A stretch of DNA of 21,794 bases from Kofleriaceae bacterium (GTDB lineage: Bacteria; Myxococcota_A; Polyangia; Haliangiales; Haliangiaceae): assembly GCA_016763395.1 (NCBI GenBank), contig JAESTW010000355.1, positions 1-21,794 of the forward strand. The letters run 5' to 3'. The notes beneath the pieces were generated by a model. That model worked only from the letters and a program-made list of their open reading frames with translations, was not told the origin of the DNA and searched no databases. A program made the translations under genes and the position numbers. Shown here piece after piece: positions 7,767-15,771 of this stretch (its first letter is position 1; each line of letters starts with the position of its first letter).

Positions 7767-8099
7767 TTATGCTTTTGCCGACTTCTCAGCGACTCGGAGC
7801 ATGTCCATCAATGTAGCGCTGGAGAAAGTTCCAAGCTTGGTGAGGTAGTCTTCGTCCTTGGTTCGTCCGAGGGCTGTGCCCAATGCGGAAATAACTTCGT
7901 CACGACCACCACGATCAGCAATTTGCTTTGCTACTTCGCTCATACGCAGAAGCTTCTTGTTGGATACGGACTTGAGTCGAGCCGCTGCTTCTGACTCGCT
8001 TTCGCCCTCGTTTTTGACGGAGCCGGCGATGCTACTGATGAGCTTCTCCTTGCTCTCGAAGTTCTTTTTTACTGTCTGGATCGGTGTGTTGTTTGCCAT
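7767..8099 (-). CDS. Small uncharacterised alpha-helical protein
   Basis: A 110-residue protein, MANNTPIQTVKKNFESKE onward, rich in Lys, Glu, Ser and Ala, with no signal peptide, no membrane segment and no cysteine. The spacing of hydrophobic residues suggests an all-helical fold with two related halves (a SKEKLISSIAG stretch and an RDEVISALG stretch, both followed by Leu/Lys-rich helices). I do not recognise the family. The start ATG at 8097-8099 lies inside the end of the upstream lipoprotein frame, so the two overlap by 68 bases in different frames, which suggests translational coupling. No good ribosome site is visible. Confidence 0.6.
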   Translation of the reverse strand: MANNTPIQTVKKNFESKEKLISSIAGSVKNEGESESEAAARLKSVSNKKLLRMSEVAKQIADRGGRDEVISALGTALGRTKDEDYLTKLGTFSSATLMDMLRVAEKSAKA

Positions 8100-9189
8100 G
8101 ATTCGTATGTCTTTCTGGGCCAGGCACTAAGGCCGGGGCAAGGGCGGGATTCTCAGTCTTCTTCTCTTGGATGTCAATGGTGGAACCGTTTCCTAGCAGA
8201 TTCGATCCCAATAGATCGGCTAATTCTTGCTCTGACAGCGACCAATTCAGGTTTGCCCAAGCTCCAGCCGACGAACCCTCAATCTTTTGGATGAGACGAC
8301 CGGCAGAATCGAGCTGAAAAATCATCGCTGCTGCCGTCAATTGTGCCTTAACCAGGCTGATTAGTGCTTCCGCATCTGCCTCGCTGGCCATTTCGACTTG
8401 GATACGAGTGGACAAGCCCTTGCCGAAGTCTGCATAGGCTACTGCCGCCTTGGCGGGCCCAAGCTGTCCTTGGCTCGCCTTTATAAGGCCTTGCGCAACC
8501 AGCTCGTCGAATTGATAAACGGCCCAAATACCAGAGTCCAATTTTGCCTTGGACAGGTAAGAGGACAACACGCCCTTTGGCCCGGAAAGCTTGTCGCCCT
8601 CTCCTAACGCCAAGAGCAGAAGCTCCTGTCCAGAGGATACAAGTAGTGTGTCAGAGCTGCCAAAGGCCAACCATCGACCACTTTGCTCACGACGAGTTGG
8701 CGAGACCTCATGATAGATCCTCCTGCCAGACCTTTCCGAGATCTCGAGCTTGCCGCCCTTCTCCTCAAGAAAACGCCCCAAGCAGGCGCTGATTGCACTT
8801 TCGTTAAATTTGCCGTTGGCGACCAAGAGCGAGTCATCAAGCCCGCTTCCCTCTCTTGGAACAATCGCAATCGTGGCAAAGTGCAAGTCGGCTTGTATGT
8901 CGAATTGACACGCTGTTAGCACCGATGAAATGTCAGCTTCCAGGGATTTGTCACTGGCGAACATTCGCTCTATCGCCCGCAGAACAAGATCGGACTGGGA
9001 CAACTTGGCTATGTCAATGCCAACCACAGCGGTGGCTGATGCGGGAATGGCGTCTAGCCCCTCAACCGCCAAAACCTCGGCCTTTGCGGGCGGGTCTGAT
9101 TTCGCTTCTTTTTTTTTGTCACCACAGCCGCCACCTAGAAAACAGGTAGCGGCAAGTGAAACAAGAATGCCGTATCGAGATCGAAGCAT
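8032..9189 (-). CDS. Predicted lipoprotein, paralogue of the upstream gene
   Basis: A 385-residue exported protein. The N-terminus is a lipoprotein-type signal ending LGGGC (Cys22), followed by a Lys/Glu/Ala-rich linker; the lipobox is imperfect because -3 is Gly. The body starts IPASATAVVGIDIAKLSQSDLV, matching the neighbour's MPADTEMVLALDIGSLTKSNLW, and also ends with the same kind of segment (WSLSEQELADLLGSNLLG against INLSEADLTILTQMAGPLLG). The two are therefore diverged tandem duplicates. The last 50 residues (after NLLGNGS) have no counterpart in the paralogue; 22 of those codons overlap the next gene and look unselected. The start is 14 bases after the paralogue's stop. Function unknown. 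Confidence 0.7.
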   Translation of the reverse strand: MLRSRYGILVSLAATCFLGGGCGDKKKEAKSDPPAKAEVLAVEGLDAIPASATAVVGIDIAKLSQSDLVLRAIERMFASDKSLEADISSVLTACQFDIQADLHFATIAIVPREGSGLDDSLLVANGKFNESAISACLGRFLEEKGGKLEISERSGRRIYHEVSPTRREQSGRWLAFGSSDTLLVSSGQELLLLALGEGDKLSGPKGVLSSYLSKAKLDSGIWAVYQFDELVAQGLIKASQGQLGPAKAAVAYADFGKGLSTRIQVEMASEADAEALISLVKAQLTAAAMIFQLDSAGRLIQKIEGSSAGAWANLNWSLSEQELADLLGSNLLGNGSTIDIQEKKTENPALAPALVPGPERHTNHGKQHTDPDSKKELREQGEAHQ

Positions 9190-9203
9190 CTTGTTGAGTA
9201 GAG

Positions 9204-10262
9204 TTATCGGCCCATCATTCCGCCGAGCAGCGGACCAGCCATTTGTGTAAGGATTGTTAGATCGGCCTCAGAAAGGTCGATGTTGATTGTAAGGTTTTTG
9301 CCCGAAACAGCGATCTTCACTTTATCAAGCAAAGGTGCGGCTGGACCGGCCATCATCTTGCCCATGGGAAGAATCCCGTCGATCTTCGCCTTGGCAGCAG
9401 TAACATCTGCTTCATTCGCAAACTCTGCACCGAGAGCAATTTCGATTCCTTTTTCGAATCCAATTCCACCGAATACACCGGCAATTGCTTTGCCTTCAGC
9501 CATGCCTTGGATCTGCTTAGCTGCTTTTGAGCCCTCTTTGAAGTTTGCAGCGAACCAAATCGGTGCGCCCTGCTTGGCTTTGCCAACCATTGTCATCAGA
9601 CCAGCATTGCCGCTGAGTCCGTCTTTGCCGGCGATGCGTGCCAGAACAAAATCCTTGTCCGTATCTCCTTTGACGACGATGGCAGTCGTGTCGTCGATCC
9701 AGCCGATAAGCATACCGTCTTTGCCGTCTTTTTCTGGCTTGGCAATCGTAATTGGCCCTTCCTCGGTCACGGTGACCTTCTCGCCTTCGGACTCAGCGAT
9801 AGCTACAATGCATTTCCCTGCTACGCTGCGCTCGATACCTTTAACGATGAAAATTGGTGCTTCCTTGTCCGAGTTGAAACCGACATGTACGCTTTTGAAG
9901 GACGTCAATAGGTCAATTCCACACTTCTCTTTGACAAGCTCAAGTTTTTCGCTGGCAGCTGCTGTCGCCATTCCTCCGTATTGTTTCCACAGGTTCGACT
10001 TGGTCAGACTGCCGATGTCCAGTGCTAGAACCATCTCGGTGTCCGCTGGCATGTGACTCCAGATATCGCCCGCTGCTGCTGTTGTTCCTGACTTGGCCGC
10101 TTCGGGCTTCACTTCAGTCGGGGTATCCCCACCTTTAGTATCAGAGACTTTGGCAGCAGGAGAATCCCCCTTGTCCGAGTCTTCCTTTTTGTCCTTGCTG
10201 CATGCCGAAGCAACAAAAAGGGAGAGGCTGAGAGCAGCGACGATTGAGAATTTCTTGTTCAT
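9204..10262 (-). CDS. Predicted lipoprotein, first gene of a paralogous pair
   Basis: A 352-residue protein. The ATG at 10260-10262 is chosen because a clean lipoprotein signal follows at once: MNKKFSIVAALSLSLFVASAC, giving Cys21. The frame is open 35 codons further up, but that stretch is basic and would bury the signal. After Cys21 comes a Lys/Asp/Ser-rich tether of about 45 residues, then a body beginning WSHMPADTEMVLALDIGSL, mostly short strands with one CGIDL segment. It should be anchored to a membrane by acylation and face the periplasm or cell surface. There is no catalytic motif. It is probably the first gene of the operon 10262-5846, with a 135-bp divergent gap to the RNase HI gene. 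Confidence 0.75.
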   Translation of the reverse strand: MNKKFSIVAALSLSLFVASACSKDKKEDSDKGDSPAAKVSDTKGGDTPTEVKPEAAKSGTTAAAGDIWSHMPADTEMVLALDIGSLTKSNLWKQYGGMATAAASEKLELVKEKCGIDLLTSFKSVHVGFNSDKEAPIFIVKGIERSVAGKCIVAIAESEGEKVTVTEEGPITIAKPEKDGKDGMLIGWIDDTTAIVVKGDTDKDFVLARIAGKDGLSGNAGLMTMVGKAKQGAPIWFAANFKEGSKAAKQIQGMAEGKAIAGVFGGIGFEKGIEIALGAEFANEADVTAAKAKIDGILPMGKMMAGPAAPLLDKVKIAVSGKNLTINIDLSEADLTILTQMAGPLLGGMMGR

Positions 10263-10397
10263 GGCCGTGGGTGTAGCACGAGTTCTCAGGCGAGGAAAAC
10301 AACGATGTGCCACAGAGTTACGAATCCCAAGTGTTCTGGCCAGCAATTGGATCACGTCACTTGTCATCGCCTGCTGCCTTTGTCACAGTACTGGCCA

Positions 10398-11063
10398 ATG
10401 CCGTGGATTAAACGCAACTTGCGAGGAAAAGAAGTCTATGTTCGTGTCACCGAGTCCGGTGAAATAAGTAAGAGTTCGAAAGGACTTGTAGAGATTCTTT
10501 ACAAGCTCAGTGCGAACTCTAAAATCTACAATGCCTCGGCGGCTAACCTGACCCCCACCGGCAATCCAGAGGATGAACGTATCATTGTGACGGAAGACGC
10601 GCCGGCGGCAGGTGCATCGCCACCGAAGAAGACTGCCGCCCCAACAACGGTCCTCCCGGGGGATACGATCATTATCTATACCGACGGCGCTTGCTCCGGC
10701 AATCCTGGCCCGATGGGAATCGGCGCGGTGATTGTAGACGGTGAGGATCGCAAAGAGGTCCCAGAGTTTATCGGATCCGGCACAAACAATATCGCGGAGC
10801 TCACAGCGATAGAGAGGGCCTTGCAGGAAGTTCCCGAGGCAGCGCGTGATCGCGATGTAGCGGTACACACCGACTCTAGCTACTCCATCGGTCTGTTGGA
10901 CAAGAACTGGAAGGCCAAAGCCAATGCCGAACTCGTGGCTCGCATTCGCAAGTTGACAAAAGAATTTTCGAAACTACATTTTGTAAAAGTAAAGGGCCAC
11001 GCGGGAATCCCCGAAAACGAACGCTGCGATTTTTTGGCTACCAGCGCAATCACGAATCGATAA
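10398..11063 (+). CDS. rnhA: Ribonuclease HI with N-terminal extension
   Basis: A 221-residue protein that cuts the RNA strand of RNA-DNA hybrids. The RNase H fold begins near residue 90 with IIIYTDGACSGNPGPMGIGAV. All acidic catalytic residues of E. coli RNase HI have counterparts: Asp96 (YTDG), Glu134 (NNIAEL), Asp159 (HTDSSY) and Asp211 (RCDFLA), plus the helper His201 (VKGHAG). The first 50 residues (WIKRNLRGKEVYVRVTESG to SANSKIYNASAANL) form a separate beta/alpha segment, followed by a 35-residue Pro/Ala linker. That extension does not look like the HBD domain of eukaryotic RNase H1, and I do not recognise it. The ATG at 10398 is chosen because the extension starts there; 31 more codons are open upstream but are unlike protein. 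The SDR gene follows after four bases. Confidence 0.85.
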   Translation: MPWIKRNLRGKEVYVRVTESGEISKSSKGLVEILYKLSANSKIYNASAANLTPTGNPEDERIIVTEDAPAAGASPPKKTAAPTTVLPGDTIIIYTDGACSGNPGPMGIGAVIVDGEDRKEVPEFIGSGTNNIAELTAIERALQEVPEAARDRDVAVHTDSSYSIGLLDKNWKAKANAELVARIRKLTKEFSKLHFVKVKGHAGIPENERCDFLATSAITNR

Positions 11064-11067
11064 TATT

Positions 11068-11730
11068 ATGGCAACTGTAATCATCACTGGAGCAAACCGC
11101 GGCATAGGTCTAGAACTATGCCGACAATTTCAAGAGCGTGGCGACACTGTCATCGCCGCGTGCCGCAACTCGTCCGAGGCGTTAGACAAGCTCGGCGTCC
11201 GGGTTGAAGCAGGCGTCGACGTGTGTTCCGCTCAGGCAGTCTCGCTCTTCGTTGAGATTCTTTCCGGACAAAAAATCGATATCCTGGTCAACTGCGCAGG
11301 GACTCTGGAAGGCAACACTCTCAATTCTCTCGATTTTGACTCGATACGCCGACAGTTTGAAGTCAACAGCATTGGTCCCTTGCGGATAAGCGCTGCTCTC
11401 TTGCCAAGGCTATCGGCCGGGTCGAAAATTGCAATCATCACAAGCCGCATGGGCTCAATCGCGGACAACGACTCTGGCGGACAATACGGCTACCGCATGT
11501 CAAAAACCGCAATCAATATGGCTGCCAAAAGCCTGTCGATAGATCTGGCGCCCAAGAACATAGCAGTAGGACTCTTTCACCCGGGATTTGTCCGAACCGA
11601 GATGACAGGCGGCAATGGCCTCATCAATGCCGACGAGTCAGCCGCAGGGCTTATCCAGCGTATTGACGATCTATCAATGGAAAACACCGGCAGTTTCTAC
11701 CACGCCAACGGAGAGCCCCTACCCTGGTAA
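11068..11730 (+). CDS. Short-chain dehydrogenase/reductase of the CsgA/sniffer type
   Basis: A 220-residue classical SDR. TGANRGIG (7-14) binds the nucleotide, NCAG (75-78) and Asn100 fit the central strand, and the catalytic pair is Tyr142 and Lys146 in GGQYGYRMSKTA, with the serine in ITSRMGS. The HPGFVRTEMTG segment closes the active site. The GGxYxYRxSK block is typical of the subgroup with insect sniffer and Myxococcus CsgA (C-factor), but CsgA identity cannot be claimed. Arg11 and Arg33 after the second strand suggest NADP(H). The substrate is unknown. The start is four bases after the RNase HI stop, so the two genes are probably translated from one message. Confidence 0.85.
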   Translation: MATVIITGANRGIGLELCRQFQERGDTVIAACRNSSEALDKLGVRVEAGVDVCSAQAVSLFVEILSGQKIDILVNCAGTLEGNTLNSLDFDSIRRQFEVNSIGPLRISAALLPRLSAGSKIAIITSRMGSIADNDSGGQYGYRMSKTAINMAAKSLSIDLAPKNIAVGLFHPGFVRTEMTGGNGLINADESAAGLIQRIDDLSMENTGSFYHANGEPLPW

Positions 11731-11898
11731 CAGGCAAGGTACGCTCACACAGGGCAGAGGAGATCGAATAGAAATTCGGCCAGCCCACCACAATCTGGCC
11801 CGATACACAGCCCAGAAGCTTCAGCTCAGCTGCAAGTGGACGAAAGTCTATTGGTGGGGGGAGTCGGACGCAAATTCTGACGAAGGTGGTAACCAACA

Positions 11899-14800
11899 AT
11901 GTGGAACAAAATAAGTGCACGCTTCTCGATGGGGCAAAAGTTCGCTATCGGTGCCATGTTAGCCACTATCGTAACAGTGGTACCGGTGGGTTGGCTGGTG
12001 TACTCCACCTCTCGGGACGCTCTTGAAACGTCGGCTCTTGAAACCATGGCCGAGTCTGCAAAGCATCAGACACAACGTCTGCATGACACCATTAGTGGGG
12101 TAGCAGACGACGCGATATACCTGTCTCACGCTACAGATGTTCAATCCTTCTTCCAAAGCTCTACTCAAAATGAAGTAGAAGAAAATCTTGAGCGACAATT
12201 GGGAACTTTACTCCGTTCCCAACGCTATCTACAGATCAGGCTCATCGATCCGGACTCTGGTATCGAATTGTTCAATATTGTAGCAGATTCCGCTGCTGCA
12301 TCCGGGTATCGCATCTTGCCCCGAAGTGAACTGCAAAACAAAGGCACTCGAGACTATGTCGTCAACGGAAAAAAGGCAGAGCAAATCTATGTCTCGGACA
12401 TCAACTTAAACCGTGAGAATGGAGTCATTGTTGAACCCTACATACTAACCCAACGCTTTGTTGCCCCCGTCTATCAACAGCGGCTGGAGGGCGAAGACGG
12501 AGCGATTCTCAGTTCCCTCACGAGCGAAATTCGGCGTCTGAACCGGGAATTGACCTATGCTGCGAGGGCGGCCTCTGAATTTGGCGACCTAACGTGGCAA
12601 GTTACCTACAAGCGGGATTCAAAGCTCCTAGACCAGGTTCTCGCCAAAGCGAAAGAATACGTTGGCACCGCCGCCGAGTCGGCCATGGAGCAACTACACA
12701 GCTCCAACCAGAAGCTCGCAGAGCTGGAGAAGCAAGTCTTTGGCTTGGTAGCCGCCGGACACTCCAGTAGGGCGCAGGAGGTACTGCACTCGCCACGATA
12801 CGACCTCAACAAAGAACACTACGCGTCCGGTCTCAACAACTTGATGATTGCTCTCAGAGCCGAGCTTATTGGCCTTGTGGTAATCAATACCAATACTCTT
12901 GAACTCGTGAAGGAGCTGGAGTTTTCCAGCGATCAGACGACATGGCTTGTCGATCAATATGGATACTACATTAGCCATGAGAACAATTCCTGGCAATGGG
13001 GATTTGAAGAGTCGCTGGGCCGCAAACAACACAATCTCGCTACAACTCACACCGAGTTTTGGGGAAAGCTCATAAGCGGGAACGGCATCCAAACCTTTCT
13101 CGACGGTGACAAATTCCACCTCTCGGACAGAATCCCGCTTGGGGTCTCAGGCGATCAAAGAATGCTAACTATCGTTCTTACCAAGGACACAGACGTTCTA
13201 TTGGCGGCCGTAGTGGGGGTTCGATACAAAATCATTGCCATCTGTGTCGTTGCCTGTTTCGCAATGGTGTTGTTGGCAATGTTGATAGCCTCACGAGTAA
13301 CCAAGCCACTATTGGGTCTAGTCAGGAAAGCAGATCGATTGGCACGTGGCGAGGATGGAATCGAATTTTACCGAGGACACCACAATACCGAAGTCGGACG
13401 CCTAGCAACCGCATTTGCCGATTTGGTTGAAAGCCTTCAAGAGCGGACAAGCGGAGCGCAGCAGGCAGCGGACATCGCCAGCAACTCTAGAGACGAAGTT
13501 GCTCGCTTCAATAGCGAACTTGAGGTCAAGGTAGCCACCCGAACGGTGGAACTAGAAGTCGCGCTTTCAGGCGCAGAAAATGCCAATGAAGCCAAGAGCG
13601 AGTTTCTCGCGATGATGAGCCATGAAATCAGAACTCCTATGAATGGTGTCATCGGAATGACGGGCATTTTGCTGGAAACAGAGCTCAACTCGGAACAACG
13701 AGAATGCGCGGAAACCGTACGGAACTCGGGCGAAGCGCTGCTTACGATCATCAATGACATTCTTGATTTCTCTAAGATTGAAGCTGGCAAAATGCAGCTT
13801 GAAATTATCTCACTAGATCCGAGAGTCCTTCTGGAAGAAGCGATGGAAATTGTCGCTCCCAAAATCCATGCAAAAGGAGTCGAGCTAATTGCAGAGATTG
13901 CCCCTGGCTTGCCGCAAAAGGTAAAAGGAGACCCCGGACGTCTGCGACAAATCGTCATCAACCTACTTGGAAATGCGGCGAAATTTACCAGCGAAGGCGA
14001 TGTCACAGTAAAACTGCATTTTGAAGATGAAAAGCTGATCTTCGCATTTGCAGATACAGGCGTCGGTATCCCCGATAGTGCGCATGCCAAACTCTTTGAA
14101 AAATTCAGCCAAGCAGACGGCTCTACAACTAGAAAACACGGTGGCACAGGTCTCGGACTTACCATTTGTCGACAGCTTGTCCAGCTAATGGACGGAGAGA
14201 TAGGCCTAACAAGCACTCTTGAAAAAGGCTCGACCTTTTTCTTTTCTGTCCCTCTTGAGGTCGAAGAAGGACCATTAGAAAACATCCAATACCCCGGAAA
14301 ACGAGCCTTACTTGTTGAGCCACATGACAAAGCGGCACAATCGCAACAACGTTTACTTCTAGCGTCCGGGTTTGAAGTAGAAATTGAATCCAGCCAGGAC
14401 TCAGCATTAAAGAATGCAAAAGAACAGGCGGCGCAGGGGACTCCCTTCGACCTTGTCGTTCTGGCCGGGAGCTTGGCCGACGCGGAAAAACATCACGAGC
14501 TTGCCAAAGGCGGCAAAGAGAACACTGCCCTAATCCTGATACTGGACGCCACGGGTTCATCCAGAGTTGACAACGACCACGAGCGGCTAGCAGCGATGCC
14601 GCGTACTGTCCGAGTAAAAAAGCCACTACGCTCTGGGGTATTGGCAGCAAGATTGAAACAGGCTTGGAAACAAGACATAGCTCAACCTACCAAAACTTCA
14701 AAAAAGCTCAACGACAAGAGTGAGGAGCAATACAACGGGCTGAGAGTTCTAATCGTGGAAGACAATCTAGTGAACCAAATGGTCGCGAGACGATTGGTAG

Positions 14801-15129
14801 AGAAGTTCGGCTGTACAGTAGACATCGCCAACAATGGCCTGGAAGCGATAGAGAAAATTCAAAACACCAAATTCGATATGGTCTTTATGGACTGCCAAAT
14901 GCCGGTTATGGACGGGTTTGAAGCAACACGATTGATTCGGACAGAGATTGAAGGTGGCAGTGAACTGCCAATCGTCGCAATGACTGCCAATGCTCTAGCG
15001 GGAGATCGAGAACGCTGCTTGAGAGCAGGAATGAACGAGTACATCGCCAAACCGGTTCGAAAAAGTAATGTAGCCGATGCCCTAAAAGAATTTACTGGCT
15101 CAAATCGTAGGAACTCAGTAGCCATCTAA
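11899..15129 (+). CDS. Hybrid sensor histidine kinase, BarA-like domain order
   Basis: A 1076-residue membrane kinase. Domains in order: transmembrane helix 1 (about 15-36); a long periplasmic sensor (about 37-440) with Cache-like strands (RLIDPDSGIELFNIV; TTWLVDQYGYYISH) and a helical stretch (about 240-300) with heptad-like leucines; transmembrane helix 2 (443-465); HAMP (466-520); a coiled coil (520-565); HisKA with H-box SHEIRTP (His575); and HATPase with N box LLGNAAKF, G1 DTGVGIP and G2 GGTGLGL. A degenerate receiver (800-925) follows, in which the phospho-Asp position reads LVVLAGS (Ala856). The C-terminal receiver (948-1066) is intact, with Asp998 in FMDCQMP and a KP switch lysine. 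It has no cognate response regulator nearby. An AAGGTGG lies upstream of the ATG. Confidence 0.9.
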   Translation: MWNKISARFSMGQKFAIGAMLATIVTVVPVGWLVYSTSRDALETSALETMAESAKHQTQRLHDTISGVADDAIYLSHATDVQSFFQSSTQNEVEENLERQLGTLLRSQRYLQIRLIDPDSGIELFNIVADSAAASGYRILPRSELQNKGTRDYVVNGKKAEQIYVSDINLNRENGVIVEPYILTQRFVAPVYQQRLEGEDGAILSSLTSEIRRLNRELTYAARAASEFGDLTWQVTYKRDSKLLDQVLAKAKEYVGTAAESAMEQLHSSNQKLAELEKQVFGLVAAGHSSRAQEVLHSPRYDLNKEHYASGLNNLMIALRAELIGLVVINTNTLELVKELEFSSDQTTWLVDQYGYYISHENNSWQWGFEESLGRKQHNLATTHTEFWGKLISGNGIQTFLDGDKFHLSDRIPLGVSGDQRMLTIVLTKDTDVLLAAVVGVRYKIIAICVVACFAMVLLAMLIASRVTKPLLGLVRKADRLARGEDGIEFYRGHHNTEVGRLATAFADLVESLQERTSGAQQAADIASNSRDEVARFNSELEVKVATRTVELEVALSGAENANEAKSEFLAMMSHEIRTPMNGVIGMTGILLETELNSEQRECAETVRNSGEALLTIINDILDFSKIEAGKMQLEIISLDPRVLLEEAMEIVAPKIHAKGVELIAEIAPGLPQKVKGDPGRLRQIVINLLGNAAKFTSEGDVTVKLHFEDEKLIFAFADTGVGIPDSAHAKLFEKFSQADGSTTRKHGGTGLGLTICRQLVQLMDGEIGLTSTLEKGSTFFFSVPLEVEEGPLENIQYPGKRALLVEPHDKAAQSQQRLLLASGFEVEIESSQDSALKNAKEQAAQGTPFDLVVLAGSLADAEKHHELAKGGKENTALILILDATGSSRVDNDHERLAAMPRTVRVKKPLRSGVLAARLKQAWKQDIAQPTKTSKKLNDKSEEQYNGLRVLIVEDNLVNQMVARRLVEKFGCTVDIANNGLEAIEKIQNTKFDMVFMDCQMPVMDGFEATRLIRTEIEGGSELPIVAMTANALAGDRERCLRAGMNEYIAKPVRKSNVADALKEFTGSNRRNSVAI

Positions 15130-15187
15130 TCGCGGTTTTGCCCTGCATGCTTGCAGCTTCGAGTCATGAAAGGCACTATCGTGGCCA

Positions 15188-15759
15188 ATGGCCCTTCCAG
15201 CTTCCCCCTCTTGCGACGCACAACGGCTCCTCCGCTTGGTTCGGAGTGGCGATGCCATCGCGATGGAGGAAATTACTCGTTGCTACGGCTCCCATCTCTT
15301 GGCCGTGGGCAAACGGCAATGTCGAGAAGGCTTGGCCGAAGACGCTGTTCAAGACGCCCTCGTCTCTGCCACTGAGCATCTAGGAGATTTTTCGGGCGGA
15401 CGGAAATTTGCAAGGTTGGCTTTCCCGCATGGTCACCAACGCATGTCGCCGAATGCAGCGCGGTGGCAAGGCAGACGTCTCGCGACATGAAGAATTTATC
15501 GAAGACTCTCTAGCCGATAGAAGCCCTTCTGGCACGCTGGTTCCAGACGCCCTGGTCGCAATCCGAGATCTAGGCAATGAGTTAGTCGCGGCGCTGCAAA
15601 CGCTGAAGCCACAAGACCGGGCCATCGTGCTACTGGCCGAAGTCAATGGCTGAAGGGGCCAGAGATTGCCGAGTCGCTCGATCTCAGCCCGACTCAAGTG
15701 CGAACTCGCCTGAGCCGACAATACGGTCGCTGCTGCCAACCCATCACTCACTGATTTAG
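15188..15759 (+). pseudogene. ECF-type RNA polymerase sigma factor, broken by frameshifts
   Basis: The gene reads as a sigma-70 ECF protein only when the frame is changed three times. Segment one (15188 to about 15390) gives region 2, AQRLLRLVRSGDAIAMEEI and EDAVQDALVSATEHLGDF. Then the T5 run at 15388-15392 needs one T fewer to continue as FRADGNLQGWLSRMVTNACR. At 15650 the frame stops at TGA; adding one base (as in GGCCTG) gives LKGPEIAESLDLSPTQVR, a textbook region 4 helix-turn-helix. Near 15718 one more missing base would give SRAIRSLLP and a TAG at 15757-15759. As it stands, no full-length sigma can be made. Either the gene is a recent pseudogene or the assembly has local errors; neighbours are intact. 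The start ATG at 15188 follows an in-frame stop at 15167. Confidence 0.75.
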
Positions 15760-15771
15760 CTAGGAAACACC

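Noticed and set aside
9280..10056. A 258-codon plus-strand frame opposite the first lipoprotein gene.
   Set aside because: It mirrors the codons of the minus-strand lipoprotein, which has a clean lipoprotein signal and a paralogue; the plus-strand product is a Ser/Pro/Ile-rich shadow.
11068..11730. Naming the SDR as csgA (C-signal).
   Set aside because: The subgroup is shared by many oxidoreductases, and no developmental genes are nearby; the motifs cannot single out CsgA.
11778..11800. GGCCAG/CTGGCC inverted repeat between the SDR and histidine kinase genes, considered as a terminator.
   Set aside because: Only six base pairs, an 11-base loop and no T-run; too weak to call.
13437..14330. 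A 297-codon minus-strand frame opposite the histidine kinase core.
   Set aside because: It is antisense to conserved HisKA and HATPase motifs and has no recognisable features of its own.
15143..15156. CTGCA/TGCAG hairpin after the histidine kinase stop, considered as a terminator.
   Set aside because: Five base pairs and no T-tract after it.
15188..15759. Programmed frameshifting in the sigma factor gene.
   Set aside because: Three separate shifts in different directions would be needed, and no slippery heptamer with a following pseudoknot is evident; indels or sequence errors are simpler.
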